From NCBI GenBank assembly GCA_963281155.1, contig CAUJLY010000006.1:9548001-9612000 (forward strand): a DNA stretch of 64,000 bases, in the 5' to 3' direction. A program made the translations under genes and the position numbers. This document shows, one piece after another, positions 36,240-47,548 of the stretch. How positions within the stretch are numbered: position 1 is the stretch's first letter; each line of letters opens with the position of its first letter. The DNA is from Rhabditophanes sp. KR3021 (Eukaryota > Nematoda > Chromadorea > Rhabditida > Alloionematidae). The notes beneath the pieces are model-generated. The model was not told the DNA's origin. It saw only the letters and a program-made list of their open reading frames with translations, and searched no databases.

Positions 36240-38540
36240 GCTTGTGACCGTATTATTAACTAAACTAAAATTTACTTTGCTAATGGACAACATCAAGAAC
36301 TTTTACATTTATGTATTGTAATCATATGATTTCATTTCATTTCTGTATCAGAAACATACATTCCGTATACTTAAATAACCATCACAACGACGCATCTCTA
36401 TTGATAAGCTGCACCTTTCAATTTCTCCAAGTTTATCAGCGTCAAATTTCTTAATAACTTTTGTAGACAATTTATTTAAAGCAACATATTCCGCGTTTTA
36501 ATCAAATCTTAAAATATCAACAATATACATCCATACATTAAGTATAATTTAAATGAATTCATAACCAATTACACCAAACCAAAGCCTAATATCAACTTCT
36601 TTCGTAAGACAGTTCGTACAATTTTAATTACACGTCCGTAGTTTATTATTGCAATCTTATTAACAACATACCGTTTTTTACAAATTACATTTTGAAATTC
36701 GCCGTAATACCACGTCTTTGACGAAATGTGCTTCCGCAAGTACTTTACTTAATTTTGAAAAACGCCGTATATCTCGTTAACATACAAGTATATCATATTG
36801 AAATCAGCCATTTATAATAATTCACTTAATAACTTATTGAATCATTTAATTTCGCGGCGGCCTCTTTTTCATCACAAAGATACACCACACCATACATACC
36901 CGTAACCATAATGAAATAACTCGCTCATTACAATTGGAAATCGTAAGCTGATTGTAATTTTTTACACGTGCAAGACTTTTGAAATAGATTTTATAACAAA
37001 TAATATAATACCATTGGATCCACTATGTTGGCTGTATTTGCGTTTTGACCGTACGTTTATCTGCACCAGATAACATCTTTTAGGCTACGAATAGCTAAAA
37101 TCTTAACCACCGATACGTCAATGCTCATTTACTTACATAATACCATTTATGCTGTCTTGCCGAAAACAAAACTGATTCCAAACCGTTTGAACTTATCATT
37201 TTGTTGTCGATTTTGAATTTATTTTACATGCCAAGTATTCATATACAATATTTGTATATCACACCATCACACCATTTTTACAATTAACCAAGCCATTACA
37301 CACAAGATATACTGCATGATTTGCAATCGCCGTCACCACAACGAATTAAATTGGATCTTGAGATCATATGCTATCAATTTTCATTTCATGCTTAGTATCA
37401 TGGTCGTATTTCGCTTTCCGTACTCGCGCCTACCATACATCATTTTTTATGTCGTCTTCTACTTCTTTTTCCTCAAATGTGTCCGCAACAATATCCAACC
37501 AAAGAACTTTTATCTCAAATCACTCAGTTTTTATATACAACTTATCATTATTACTATGCGTATTCATACTTAATTTTTCAAACTATCCACACCACGACCG
37601 CCTTTGCATCGCCTCTTCCGGTCCAATTTAAGTGTGTTATATCCTCAACATAGGTGATATCTCATCGTTTTATTTTGAATTTTAATCTAAACTTGATTTG
37701 TCCATTCTTGACTTTTCTTCACATTTTATCAATCATTTTCTATCAAACTTCACACCGTTTTGTTCAACAACAATCAGCTTGTTTTCCGTTTTCTGTCAAC
37801 TTTATTCTCAAAGTATCAAACAAACTGTGTATTCATTTTCTTTGTCCTCATCAACTTTACCAAACACAAACCGCAAAAGCTTCTCCTGCTTTGAATGGAT
37901 TTTAAATATTCTAACCAATTTACCTATGCAACTAGTGGCATCTACTGATCTCTATTTGTAAGTATAATTTTTATTTCCTTTATCTCACATGAATGAATGT
38001 GGATGGCGCGCGCCCATTGGACTCTTGTATTCTTCATCAATTTATGTTGACATGTCCAAAAGGATTCTTTATTGAGTTATCTCTGAAAATGTGTACTACT
38101 TTGAAAAAAGGTAATTTATTCAAATTGTGTCTAAACAAAGGGAATCAATACTAAATTTCAATCACCTCAAATCTATGTGCCTAATCTGTGTCTTTTCATC
38201 AACTTTCCTGTACCTACAGTGCAGATGTAAATATATCGTTGTTTTGAACACAAAAAGAGTTCTCATCACACACTCCAATCTCTATCAAACTTTGTGTTTC
38301 TCCATAAACCTTAGTTAAAAAACAAGCTTCGAGCTGTTACCAATATGTATTTTGGAATGTATATTATACACCTGTAAGCTTTTTGTTCAACTTCTATTTT
38401 TAGCCATACTATCAAGTTCCAACTTGTGATGTACAGTTTTTGTTCAAAACTGAATGTGTATGTGTACTGTGATTTTTATCTCAAACATTCAATGTGAATC
38501 TTTAATTTAATGCCTATTGGCTTCCAATTTTGTTTCCCTA
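36240..38540. other. C-rich, G-poor noncoding tract
   Basis: On the plus strand C clearly exceeds G: in 37441-37860 I count 99 C and 36 G. Overlapping open frames here (37316-37961) are Ser/Phe/Leu/Ile-rich by-products of pyrimidine-rich DNA. A GC palindrome GGCGCGCGCC sits at 38005-38014, out of keeping with the AT-rich context. The tract ends abruptly near 38.5 kb where the skew reverses. Confidence 0.6.
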
Positions 38541-39160
38541 TGATGTGTAACCTTAACATAACTTGAATTCGTGTTTAAAAGGAATTTTTCTTATGGTGAA
38601 TATTTATGTTCAAATGACATTTATGTGTTTATTGGGTGAATCAATAATAATTGGTTGGGCATTCAATTTGGGTAATTAAATAGATGGCTTAAAGTGGGTC
38701 AATTTTGGAGAATTCAACGAGTAGATGTAATGAAATTATGAAATAAATATAGAATTTTGGGTTTAAAATAAAGGAATTGTGAAATAAAAATATGGGTTTT
38801 ATAAATGTGGAGAATTTTGGGTATGGAGAAATAATATAAAGAATTCAATTTGAACTTGATGAAAATGAATGAACTGGTTCAATTTAAAGAAAGTGAATAT
38901 ATGGGTTCAACATAAAGAAATTTCAACTATGAAATGGGTTTAGGGTTTAATTGAGGGTATACCAAATAGGTTAGGGGATATTAAAAGCTTTTAATACGGG
39001 CAAATGGGGACTAATTAATCAAAATGGGGTGGCTTTATAAATTTTAAGTTATCAAGGGTGGGATTTTTTGGGGGTTACTAAGTAAGTTAGTGATTTATTA
39101 AGAAGAAATAGCAGGGAGCTATATTGAAAGTTGCAATCACAGGGATGATACATGGGGACT
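38541..39160. other. G-rich, C-poor tract with recurring GAATTTTGG words
   Basis: In 38581-39120 (540 bases) I count 127 G and 30 C, the opposite skew to the left neighbour. Words such as GAATTTTGGG, ATGGGTT and GGGTTTA recur loosely, with GAATTTTGGG repeated about 60 bases apart near 38752 and 38812. No open frame. It may be a decayed minisatellite or the template of a purine-rich noncoding RNA. Confidence 0.55.
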
Positions 39161-41516
39161 TAATCTCAAAGAAGATTATTTTAGCTTTATTATTATTGCA
39201 TTTACTTATAGTTTACATTTTTGTATATATTTATACTTTAAATAAATTTTTTAAACCCCCATATATGTGTATTTTATTTGTTTATAATATTAATAAATAA
39301 CGGAGACCGATATCAATGGAGAACATTCACAAAACATAACCTGAAAGCCGCATATTAGATTCAGCCATTTTTTAAACAACAAATAACCAAATAAACACAT
39401 TATAGTAGTTCAGGTTGAAATTGGTTTATTTTGAATTGTATAGTTGTTTGGCATTGCCGGTTTCATGATAAAGTTGATTGGAGGTTGTCAATATTTGTGT
39501 ATTTTACATCCTTTTTAGATATAAATATTTAGGATTAAACTGGCAGTCATTTATTTTACAGTTTCAAGGATTAATTTTATATTTCAAGGGCACGTTGCTT
39601 TTTTGTAAGTTATTTATGTTGCTTGTAAATTTAGGGGAAAAGCAATTATTTATAATTGTTGTCAATTGGAAATAGACTTTGTTGTTATCTTTAGTTGATT
39701 AAATAAAAACAAACATCTGGATGTATACAAGATGCTATTCTTTTTCTGTAAAGTCAATTTTTGTATTAATTTGATATTTTTGGTGGTGAGGTCACACTTG
39801 CCAAGAACCATTTAAACGACATCAATCTTAAAAATTCAAGGCTAGAATAGCTTTTAAACGGTATACACACTCATTCGCTCATATACATCATATCTTTTAA
39901 ACAAATTTTTTGCCATCTTTGTAGTTGAAGATTTACTGCTTTCAGTAGACATATAAACATTACATATATTCAATTTACTATGTAATGACCAAATATTTAT
40001 CCATCAAGATGAAGCTCTTTTCTAAAAGAGATGGCAACGTGTTAATAAATGTTTTTACTGCTTCTAATTTGTGAATAATATCCTTAATATGTAGGAAAAT
40101 GTAGTTTACTTTAACAAGAACGATTCTTCTAATTAATTCTTTTTAGTTAATTATCACTAAAATTTAAAATTCTTTATTTGAACACAAAAAGCTTTAACAT
40201 TTCTTACTTAATTTCGTGTCTCAATTGAACAAAAGTATTATTATCAATGTTGACTTAATGCAAAAAGAAAAGATCTCCTTTCTTCGAGTCCCTTTAGGCA
40301 TGTTCTTACTTTCACAACTTTAAAAAGGTATATTTTCCAAAGTATATATAAACATATCCCCTTGCCATGACTTAACTTAAAGTTCAAGAGAATAAGTACC
40401 TTATATATACATTTAACTTCATTTTTAAAATTATATTTATTAAATTTATTTTTATTAGTACACATCATTATCTGTCAAAATGTTCTTCATCATGTTTCAT
40501 TAGTTTGGTAACTTTTTACTGCATTGGATGGACATTTAATATAATTTGTAATAAGCAATGTTTACTGATGTGATGGTAATTCTGTTTCAGTTTGAGTGAA
40601 ACTTCATAATTACAAAATGTTGACTCTTCTTTTAATATAAAACTTTTTTATTATTTAATGAACTGTAATTTTGATGATTATTTTATAAAAGTGCATTAAA
40701 CTATTATTAAGTTAATTTAGAAAAAGCAAAATATAATATATTTAATACATTTTTCTAACTATACAATTATAAACAACACAAAAAATCCTTAAAAAATAAG
40801 TGTTGGGATCATTTATAAGTGGGTTTCTAATTAATATTAAAAGTAATTGCTTTTGTTTTATCTCAAAGAAGAAAGGCCATCGCCACATGTTTCAGTGAAG
40901 CTTTTTGTCACCAGATATGACGGTAGCTGTATCTATTTAAAATTTCTATACATTACAAGACACCATTTTGTGACTAATATTAGATATTTAAGAATAACCT
41001 TTTTATTTACCAGTTCATTTTATAAAAGACAGAATAATATAAATGGCTGCCTAAAATGCATTATATTAAAGCATTTATACAAAACAACATCTTGTATATG
41101 CCTCATATTTGTTTAAGATTTGTTATGTATTCTTTAGAATGTGATTATTTATCAATTTACAAAAGATATGATTTATCTTAACCTTTGACAAATTACCATT
41201 GATATGAATTTAATATTTAAGCCGAAGTCAGTGTCGTACAAAGAGGATAGAGTAAATGTTGTTTCAGTAAATATTTAATTTGGGAGGTTTGGAATTGAAC
41301 CCGAAAGTGTTTTGGTTTCTTGGATGACGTATTCTTTTTTTAAATTTTTAACAAAATATTCTATTCAGTGACAACTTCCGTAATACGCACACTTACTTTT
41401 ATATTTATACATTTACCATGTTTTAATACATTTGACTTTTTTGAGCAAACCATTTGGTTAACGGCAAAGTGTTTCTACAAATAATCCTTTTTAGAAGATT
41501 TGGTATTATCTAAAAG
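39161..41516. other. Intergenic, upstream of the globin gene
   Basis: 2.4 kb of AT-rich DNA with normal skew. Open frames at 39478, 40244 and 40847 look like chance frames. The stretch just before 41517 is presumably the globin promoter. Confidence 0.45.
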
Positions 41517-42689
41517 ATGGGCAACAGTCAACCAGTTAATAATCAAAAAAACGGTAAGCAAGACAAAAAGTCTTCAAGTTGCTGTCAAGAGCATCACGGT
41601 AGTCGCAGGCAATCAACTCCAGGCCTGCAAACAAAACACAAAGGAAAGTATCGTTCTTTCCTCAAATTGAAGTTTGGAGCCTTTCGAAAAAGCAATCAAA
41701 AGATTCCTCCCAAAATTCAAATTAATGGGCAGGAATCTTTTAGTCAAGAAAACATGGCGCCGGAAGAAGGAATCTTCTCAAGCCATTCTACTCCATATAT
41801 TAAAAAAGTTAGTTATAATTTGTTTCAATTAAATTCACCTTTTAGCATAACTTTTCACAATCTCTATCAGTAGACAGCAATTACTTTCCTGAATTGACAA
41901 TCAACACAGCCTCTTTCGAGACAGATGATGGAATAACAGAAATTCATGATTTCAAGACATCAGCATCTACCAGGCGGATGCAATTCCTCAATTCATCTGG
42001 TTCTCTAAATGTCAGAAGTTTAGACTCAGGCTCAGGCGGTGGTAGTACAGATGTTGAATTTGAAATGAAACCTTTCTCAAGAACTCGAAGTTATAGTCCA
42101 TTGAGATATATGAAAACTACTAGCCAACGTTCTTTAGCTGCATCTGATCAATTTTTGACTTGTGAACAAAGGACTTCTTTCAATAACTCTTGGAAGATTT
42201 TAAAGGACCGTATTTTACAGCAATATGAGGGCTCGTTTTACTTAAATTTTGGGATTCTTATTTTTGGGAAAGTATTTAAGAAAGTACCTGAATTACTTGA
42301 GGTATTCCATTTACCTAGTATTGAAGAAATTCACAATTTACCTGAAGACCATATGGTTAACAGACATGCCATTTTATTTACAAGTTTAATAGATTTAGCC
42401 GTACGAAACATCGATCAATTGGAATCTGAATTAGGGCCAGCTTTAATTATTTACGGGCAAAGGCATGCTCATTTTAAATCAGTAAGTTAATTTTGGTAAT
42501 TTGGTAATTTAATGTATTTAGAAGAAATACTTCTCGGAAAGTAATATTCGCTGCTTGTGCGCACAAGTTGTTTGTACAGTTGCTGAGATACTATTAGATG
42601 ATTTGGATTCGAATTGTGTCAATGCTTGGATTGATGTGTTAAGGTTTATGGGACATACTTTGTTGTGTGGATTTGATAATGAAAAATGA
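41517..42689 (+). CDS. Globin with long N-terminal extension
   Basis: Three exons, 41517-41807, 41846-42481 and 42522-42689 (38- and 40-base introns), encode 364 residues, more than twice a globin domain. The first ~205 residues are polar, Ser/Lys/Gln-rich and probably disordered, starting MGNSQPVNNQ: Gly2 could be N-acylated, although Pro6 departs from the usual myristoylation pattern. The domain begins LTCEQRTSFNNSWKILK (helix A). CD-corner Phe is in LLEVFHLPS, the distal position is in NRHAILFTSLIDLAVRN, and the proximal His is in IIYGQRHAHFKS; helix G/H sequence follows (CLCAQVVCTVAEILL, WIDVLRFMGHTLL). Nematodes have many such neuronal globins, thought to act in redox or oxygen signalling rather than oxygen transport. 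Which one is not decidable here. Polyadenylation AATAAA occurs near 42741. Confidence 0.85.
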
Positions 42690-44393
42690 TCGGATATGCT
42701 TAAAGCTTTATGAGTTTGTTTTGCTATTTAAATCTATTATAAATAAATATAAGCATAAAGTTTTCAACTTTTTAATAGTCGCATGAAATCATTTCAAATT
42801 AGAAGAATTCGAAACAAGAAATTCGAAGAAACCCATTCTTTTGTTTTTGATTGTAAATTGGGAGACCAGGGTCAGAAATTAAAGTTGGTGTATGATGGGG
42901 TATTATAGTCATTCGATATTTATCAAACATCTATCCCTTAAGTAGTTTATTTGGTTTATGTTAATTGTCCTTTTGTTGCTTTGATTTTTTGTATATCTAC
43001 GTGTATGTTAATTAGTGTTGAATGGAATTAGAAAATATATATTTATTTTAAAAAAATTTCCTTGGGCCCCATGAAAAATATGTATGGGACTGGGTTTTCC
43101 TCATGAGAGCTTAGACCCAACTCCAATCACATTTCCGATCCCAGTTCTAGTCCCATATAAGAAGGGCCCATGGGAATGTCCCAGCCCAAGGTTAACTTTA
43201 GTCCTTAGCTATGATTATTTTTTAATAGGCGTAATGTAGCTTAGTCACAGATTTGGCTAGTTAAATAAAAGAATGTATTTTGTAATGTTTGTTGATTAAT
43301 TGCATTGTTTTAGAATAGATGATAAGAATAGGTAAATAAAAATTCTTAATAAATAATAACTTTTGAATTTGTAATACGCACTTACAAGCTTAAATTTTTA
43401 CGATCACTGAATATATGAGGACTTAAATATTGCATAAGCCCTTTTTATAAAAAAACAGCCCCGAAAGTCTGACCAATCATTTAATCTTGATCTGTAACAA
43501 TTTAAAACTAGCATTTCTTTATAGTGTACTTAATTGGATTTAATTTTTATAGGATTAAGTAAAATATTAGAAGTGCAACAAGTTATGTAAGATTTTTACG
43601 CTTAAATATCTATATCTGTGCAAAATGTTGTGACACCGAAGAATATTTGACGGATAAATACGGGTAAAAAATTGGATACTCAAAATATTGTGTTCTCGCT
43701 AGTAATTAAAAATTTATCCATATATAGTATTATCTTAAATAAGTACTTGATCTTCTGATATCTCTTAATAATTTGAAGTGAGGCCAGAATCGTTCATTGC
43801 TAATGCTACCAGCAGCTCTTAAGTTTAAAGAATTCGTAAAATTTGCCAGAGTATGTATGCACAAGATTTAAAAGAATTGTTATGGTTTAAATGGAAAAAA
43901 TGCTATTTAATTTACATGTATTTATTATTTCTTAGTTTTGTTCAGGTACACTGAAGTTATTCTTACCATTACCTGTAACCGCCCGTATGGGTTAAATTAT
44001 TTATAGATTATACAGGACTATTATTGCTTATTAAGCAGATGTATTGGTTAAAACAAAAAGATTCTTATAATAATACGAAAATAATTTTATTTTGGAATAT
44101 TGCGGAAAATGAGGTTAATTCAATTTTTACGCTTCTTTAAATGAATGAGTATAATAAGGACATGTAATTTCTGTTTTTGAATTTAAAAACAAATTATTTT
44201 TATATACAAACAGGTAGACAGATTGATCATACAAATAAAAGCGCAATAGTGTAATATTAACCTTCTTGAGAGACTTTAGTGCTGTCTCGGGAAAATATGA
44301 TTTGCCTTCATATGTGACTGTAGATGCACTTAACATTTGAAAATGATTCAAAATAATATTTTATTTCATTTTAGGTTTATTATTCTTTAAATT
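42690..44393. other. Intergenic, holds a fold-back element
   Basis: 1.7 kb between the globin and the receptor gene. Apart from the fold-back element at 43060-43191 it is AT-rich without recognised features. TTCATTTTAG at about 44365-44374, 20 bases before the receptor ATG, is a likely acceptor. Confidence 0.5.
43060..43191. mobile_element. Fold-back (inverted-repeat) element, MITE-like
   Basis: The element begins CCTTGGGCCCCATG and ends CATGGG...CAGCCCAAGG, so the terminal CCTTGGGC is inverted at the far end. Further inside, TATGGGACTGGG on the left pairs with CCCAGTTCTAGTCCCATA on the right, across a loop near CATGAGAGCTTAGACCC. It is much richer in G and C than the flanks. It fits a short non-autonomous fold-back/MITE. 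No open frame. Target-site duplication is not obvious. Confidence 0.6.
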
Positions 44394-45395
44394 ATGCTTC
44401 AAATAGACCAAATTTTGAATATAATAATTGTTGTATCTTCACTAGTATTAAATATATTGGTCCTAAGCCTATTTTCTCATTTTAAAGTTAATGGAAAACT
44501 AAATCCAGCGAATTGGCTTATCTTTATACAATGTGGTATCGACATTGTATTTTCCATCACATCCTTTATATTTCACGCTGAACTAGTAACAATTAATAAG
44601 TATGCTGTTTTTTACTTGATTAATTTTGATTCCGTAAACCTTCCCGTTATCGTATATTATTTATTCTTATGGTTTTATATGGCTGTAGCTTATATCAATC
44701 CTACAATTGTTGCTACAATGTTGTACGTCAGATATCAAACAATTGTTAATACAGGGAAAGCACATGATATGAAAACAGTACTTAAAATTTTAATTAGTAA
44801 CTGTTTATTTGTCGTTGCTGATGTGTTTATGTCTATGTATAATGCACTGGAATTTGATGGAGACCAAAACATACTTTACAAGTTCGATCAAATAAATAAC
44901 TACACTGATACGTATGTAACAAAAGATGGCAAAGCATTGGTCTTTAACGTTGCTAACATAGTTTACGTAATAGGAATTGCTGTCTTGGTAATTTACATAT
45001 CATCTATGTTTGGAGTGATAGCTACATTTTTATTAAAATACCGAAAGTTCATGATAGACAATAGAAGTCATATAAGTGAAGAGACTTATTTACTGAACAA
45101 GGAATTTTTTAACATTTTATTCTTACAGACAATAAGTCCAATACTTTTTTTATTGGCACCTTTTTGTATAGTTTTAGTAATGGTTTTATTCCAAATACCA
45201 GCAAGAAATTTATTAACATATGTTTTAATTTCTGGATCATGTGTTCCGTTAATGAATGCTTTGTTTATATTATTATTTTTGAAAAAATCAAGAAAAATTT
45301 TGAAAGACAGAGGTAAAAGACTCGTAAATTTTATTCTATGTAAACCTGATCAAGTTATTATAATGATTCCACAGTCAGGGAATCCGACTGTCTGA
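44394..45395 (+). CDS. Seven-pass G-protein-coupled receptor, nematode chemoreceptor type
   Basis: A single exon of 333 residues with seven hydrophobic segments. The start lies at helix 1 (LNIIIVVSSLVLNILVLSLF) with almost no extracellular N terminus. Helix 3 is followed by YVRYQTIV, helix 6 reads LQTISPILFLLAPFCIVLVM, and helix 7 ends SCVPLMNALFILLFLKKSRK. The 'QT-P-f-P' pattern of helix 6 and P-x-N near the end of helix 7 followed by K-x-x-R resemble the Str superfamily (Srd, Srh, Str) of chemoreceptors. An intracellular loop LLKYRKFMIDNRSHISEETY precedes helix 6. The second extracellular loop is Asp/Asn-rich and lacks the usual cysteine. The ligand is unknown. The subfamily is uncertain. 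Confidence 0.65.
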   Translation: MLQIDQILNIIIVVSSLVLNILVLSLFSHFKVNGKLNPANWLIFIQCGIDIVFSITSFIFHAELVTINKYAVFYLINFDSVNLPVIVYYLFLWFYMAVAYINPTIVATMLYVRYQTIVNTGKAHDMKTVLKILISNCLFVVADVFMSMYNALEFDGDQNILYKFDQINNYTDTYVTKDGKALVFNVANIVYVIGIAVLVIYISSMFGVIATFLLKYRKFMIDNRSHISEETYLLNKEFFNILFLQTISPILFLLAPFCIVLVMVLFQIPARNLLTYVLISGSCVPLMNALFILLFLKKSRKILKDRGKRLVNFILCKPDQVIIMIPQSGNPTV

Positions 45396-45911
45396 ATAAA
45401 ATCTGCAAATCCTCTACGATACATATAAGATACATTATGAATAAAAACCTGGTTTTATTTTTTGCAGAATATAATTTATAATAAATATTTCGACCATCAA
45501 TATGTTTAGTGTCACACATTTATTGTTTGAAACAATTTAAGATCAAAGATTTCATATTTATAAAGTAATAATTCCAGTACTTTTTTATCCCCTCTACTGG
45601 TTATCTGTATATGCAATAACTTAGAAACAAAGAATACACCTTTAGAATAATATGATGCATTTACTGAAATTTAACGATTTTATTTGATGCAAATGAGAAA
45701 ATCTTAATGTTAAAAGAAAGACCTTTTGATATTTCTTTCACGATAGATATATGTGAGTCAATTGCCTCATTTACACTCAATTATTTAATCATGCATGAGC
45801 CATTGATATTAAAATATGCGTTTGACTTGTTAAATGAATTTTTCAGACAAAAATGGTATCTAAATACAATCCAAGCTATTTGCCATTGTTGTAAACTGTA
45901 TTTGTGTTTGA
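45396..45911. other. Convergent 3' region
   Basis: 516 bases between the receptor stop and the Kelch stop. A plus-strand frame at 45707-45919 has no support. AATAAA-like signals for the receptor occur near 45438. Confidence 0.45.
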
Positions 45912-47328
45912 TTACATGAACTTGTTAGAATCATAATCTCCTACAGCATAAATAATTTCATCAACAATAACTGAATCGTGATGACTAATTCGTTGTAATA
46001 ATTTTGGAGCATCAATCCATTTCATTTTTTCAGGTTCGAGACTAAATATAAAATAAATGTAAATATTGCCATACTTACTATTCAACAGTGCCAATTGGAT
46101 TGAAATTTGATTGTCCACCAATAACATAAATTCTATTTGAGTGAACAACAGATGAATAATCATATTTGTTAGAAGTCATTTCCAATGAAAGAACTTCAGA
46201 TTGGTTACTTTCCAAATTATACCTAAAAATACTTAGTTAATAATTAAAACTGAGAACATACTTTTCGATTTTTTTGCTATTTTCATCTCCTAATACAAAT
46301 ACATCATTTCCTATTTTTTCTGAGCAATGCCTTTGTTTTCCAATAAATAAATCCCTAATTGCTTTTACTGAATTTTGTTTTATATCAATTTCAACAACTG
46401 ATTGATCTGATTGAGCCCCTCCAACTTAAAAAACATAATTATTTATTAATTCAAGACTTACACAAGATCATTTTTGAGTAACTATTTTTTGAAACTACGC
46501 TGCTAACGACAATTTTTTCATCTTTTCTCACTCTAATGTTAGGGATTAGAAATTTGATTAAATCCGGAATCAAATAAATCTTCTCATTTTTTTCAACATA
46601 TTCCTCTAATGTTATAAGTTCAACTTTTGTATAATCAATTTGGGAAACTAAGTCGAGCCAATCCGATTTTCTGTTATTAAAGTCATATTCGACCCAGCGT
46701 GTAATTATATCTAAAATTATTACTTGATCCTTATTCTTGATAAAATCTTTCCTCATAAGTCTTAAGAAATTGTCTCTTGTAAATGAATTAAAGGCCTTAA
46801 CTTCGCAGAAAGCCTTAAAATTGGTGGTTATCAGCTGTTCAGTCAAATTATGATACTCTTTGAGTTCAGATCTATTCGAGTTTTCATAGAAAATGCCTTG
46901 GTAAATAATAAAATCTTTTTTTTTAATCCATTCAATTAATTTAATCTAAATAAATAATTAAAAGTTTACTCAAAATTAACGCACTCTTATATCAGACAAG
47001 TTTAACTCAATTTGAACTTGCAAAAAAGCGACAATCTTATCCCCATCAATTTTAAAATCATCTCCAGAATGAATGTATTCATAGTAAATCTTAAAATCAG
47101 CCACCTTCAAACTCTTAATATCAAATTTGGCTGAAACAATCAAGTTTATCAAAAGAATATATTAACAAACTTACTTTGGGTGACATCCTTGGTGAGCAAA
47201 TCAAAAAAATACTTACTATGTCCAGCCAAGATCATTCTTGAAACTTTCATAGATCCGTCACTGAATACTAATTCAGCATCATTAAAAAGTCTAGCTTCAA
47301 ACAAATTGGGAAAATATTGGTAGATCAT
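45912..47328 (-). CDS. BTB-BACK-Kelch protein (short, KLHL-like)
   Basis: Six exons (47328-47175, 47130-46985, 46945-46462, 46424-46262, 46222-46079, 46041-45912) encode 406 residues with frame kept throughout. The BTB part is weak but readable: NDAELVFSDGSMKVSRMILA, HSKYFFDLL, YYEYIHSG. BACK: FTRDNFLRLMRKDF, IILDIITRWVEYD. Then three to four Kelch blades: GGAQSDQSVVEID, KKIEKYNLES, NRIYVIGGQSNFNP, MKWIDAPKL, DEIIYAVGDYD. Usual KLHL proteins have six blades and 570-600 residues, so this is a shortened member. It would act as a Cullin-3 substrate adaptor if BTB function is kept; the degenerate BTB makes that uncertain. The N terminus lacks the typical 'L...FCDV' start. Confidence 0.75.
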
Positions 47329-47548
47329 TTCTTAATTTAGTAAAGAAAAAGGTATTCTTGAACAAAAGTAGAAAAATGCTTATTTAAGGGAAGGAAAATG
47401 TGATTATGTAAGGATTTCTATCAGCGTATTTGGAGATAAGAATGGGATAGGGTTTTATTATTTCTGAGCACAACTGATAATTCTACATTAAATGTAAATA
47501 ATTAATTAATGGTTAACAAAAATAGTTATTAAAAGGATAACAAGCTAA

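Noticed and set aside
37316..37961. Several overlapping plus-strand open frames of 83-87 residues
   Set aside because: They lie in all frames of a pyrimidine-rich, G-poor tract, are Ser/Phe/Ile/Leu-dominated, and lack start context, splice sites or any recognisable motif; they follow from base composition.
38930..38960. GGGTTTAGGGTTTA, similar to a plant-type telomere repeat
   Set aside because: Only about two copies inside a generally G-rich tract; nematode telomeres use TTAGGC, and no array is present.
38541..39160. G-rich tract as a nuclear copy of mitochondrial DNA
   Set aside because: Nematode mitochondrial coding strands are very T-rich with long open frames under the mitochondrial code; this tract is A/G-rich and has no such frame.
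41285..41315. Minus-strand GGGTTCAATTCC resembling a tRNA B box
   Set aside because: The flanking bases do not form a five-pair T stem, and no D arm, anticodon arm or acceptor stem could be found upstream.
45707..45919. 70-residue plus-strand open frame between the receptor and Kelch genes
   Set aside because: No motif, no splice context, and it overlaps the Kelch stop on the other strand.
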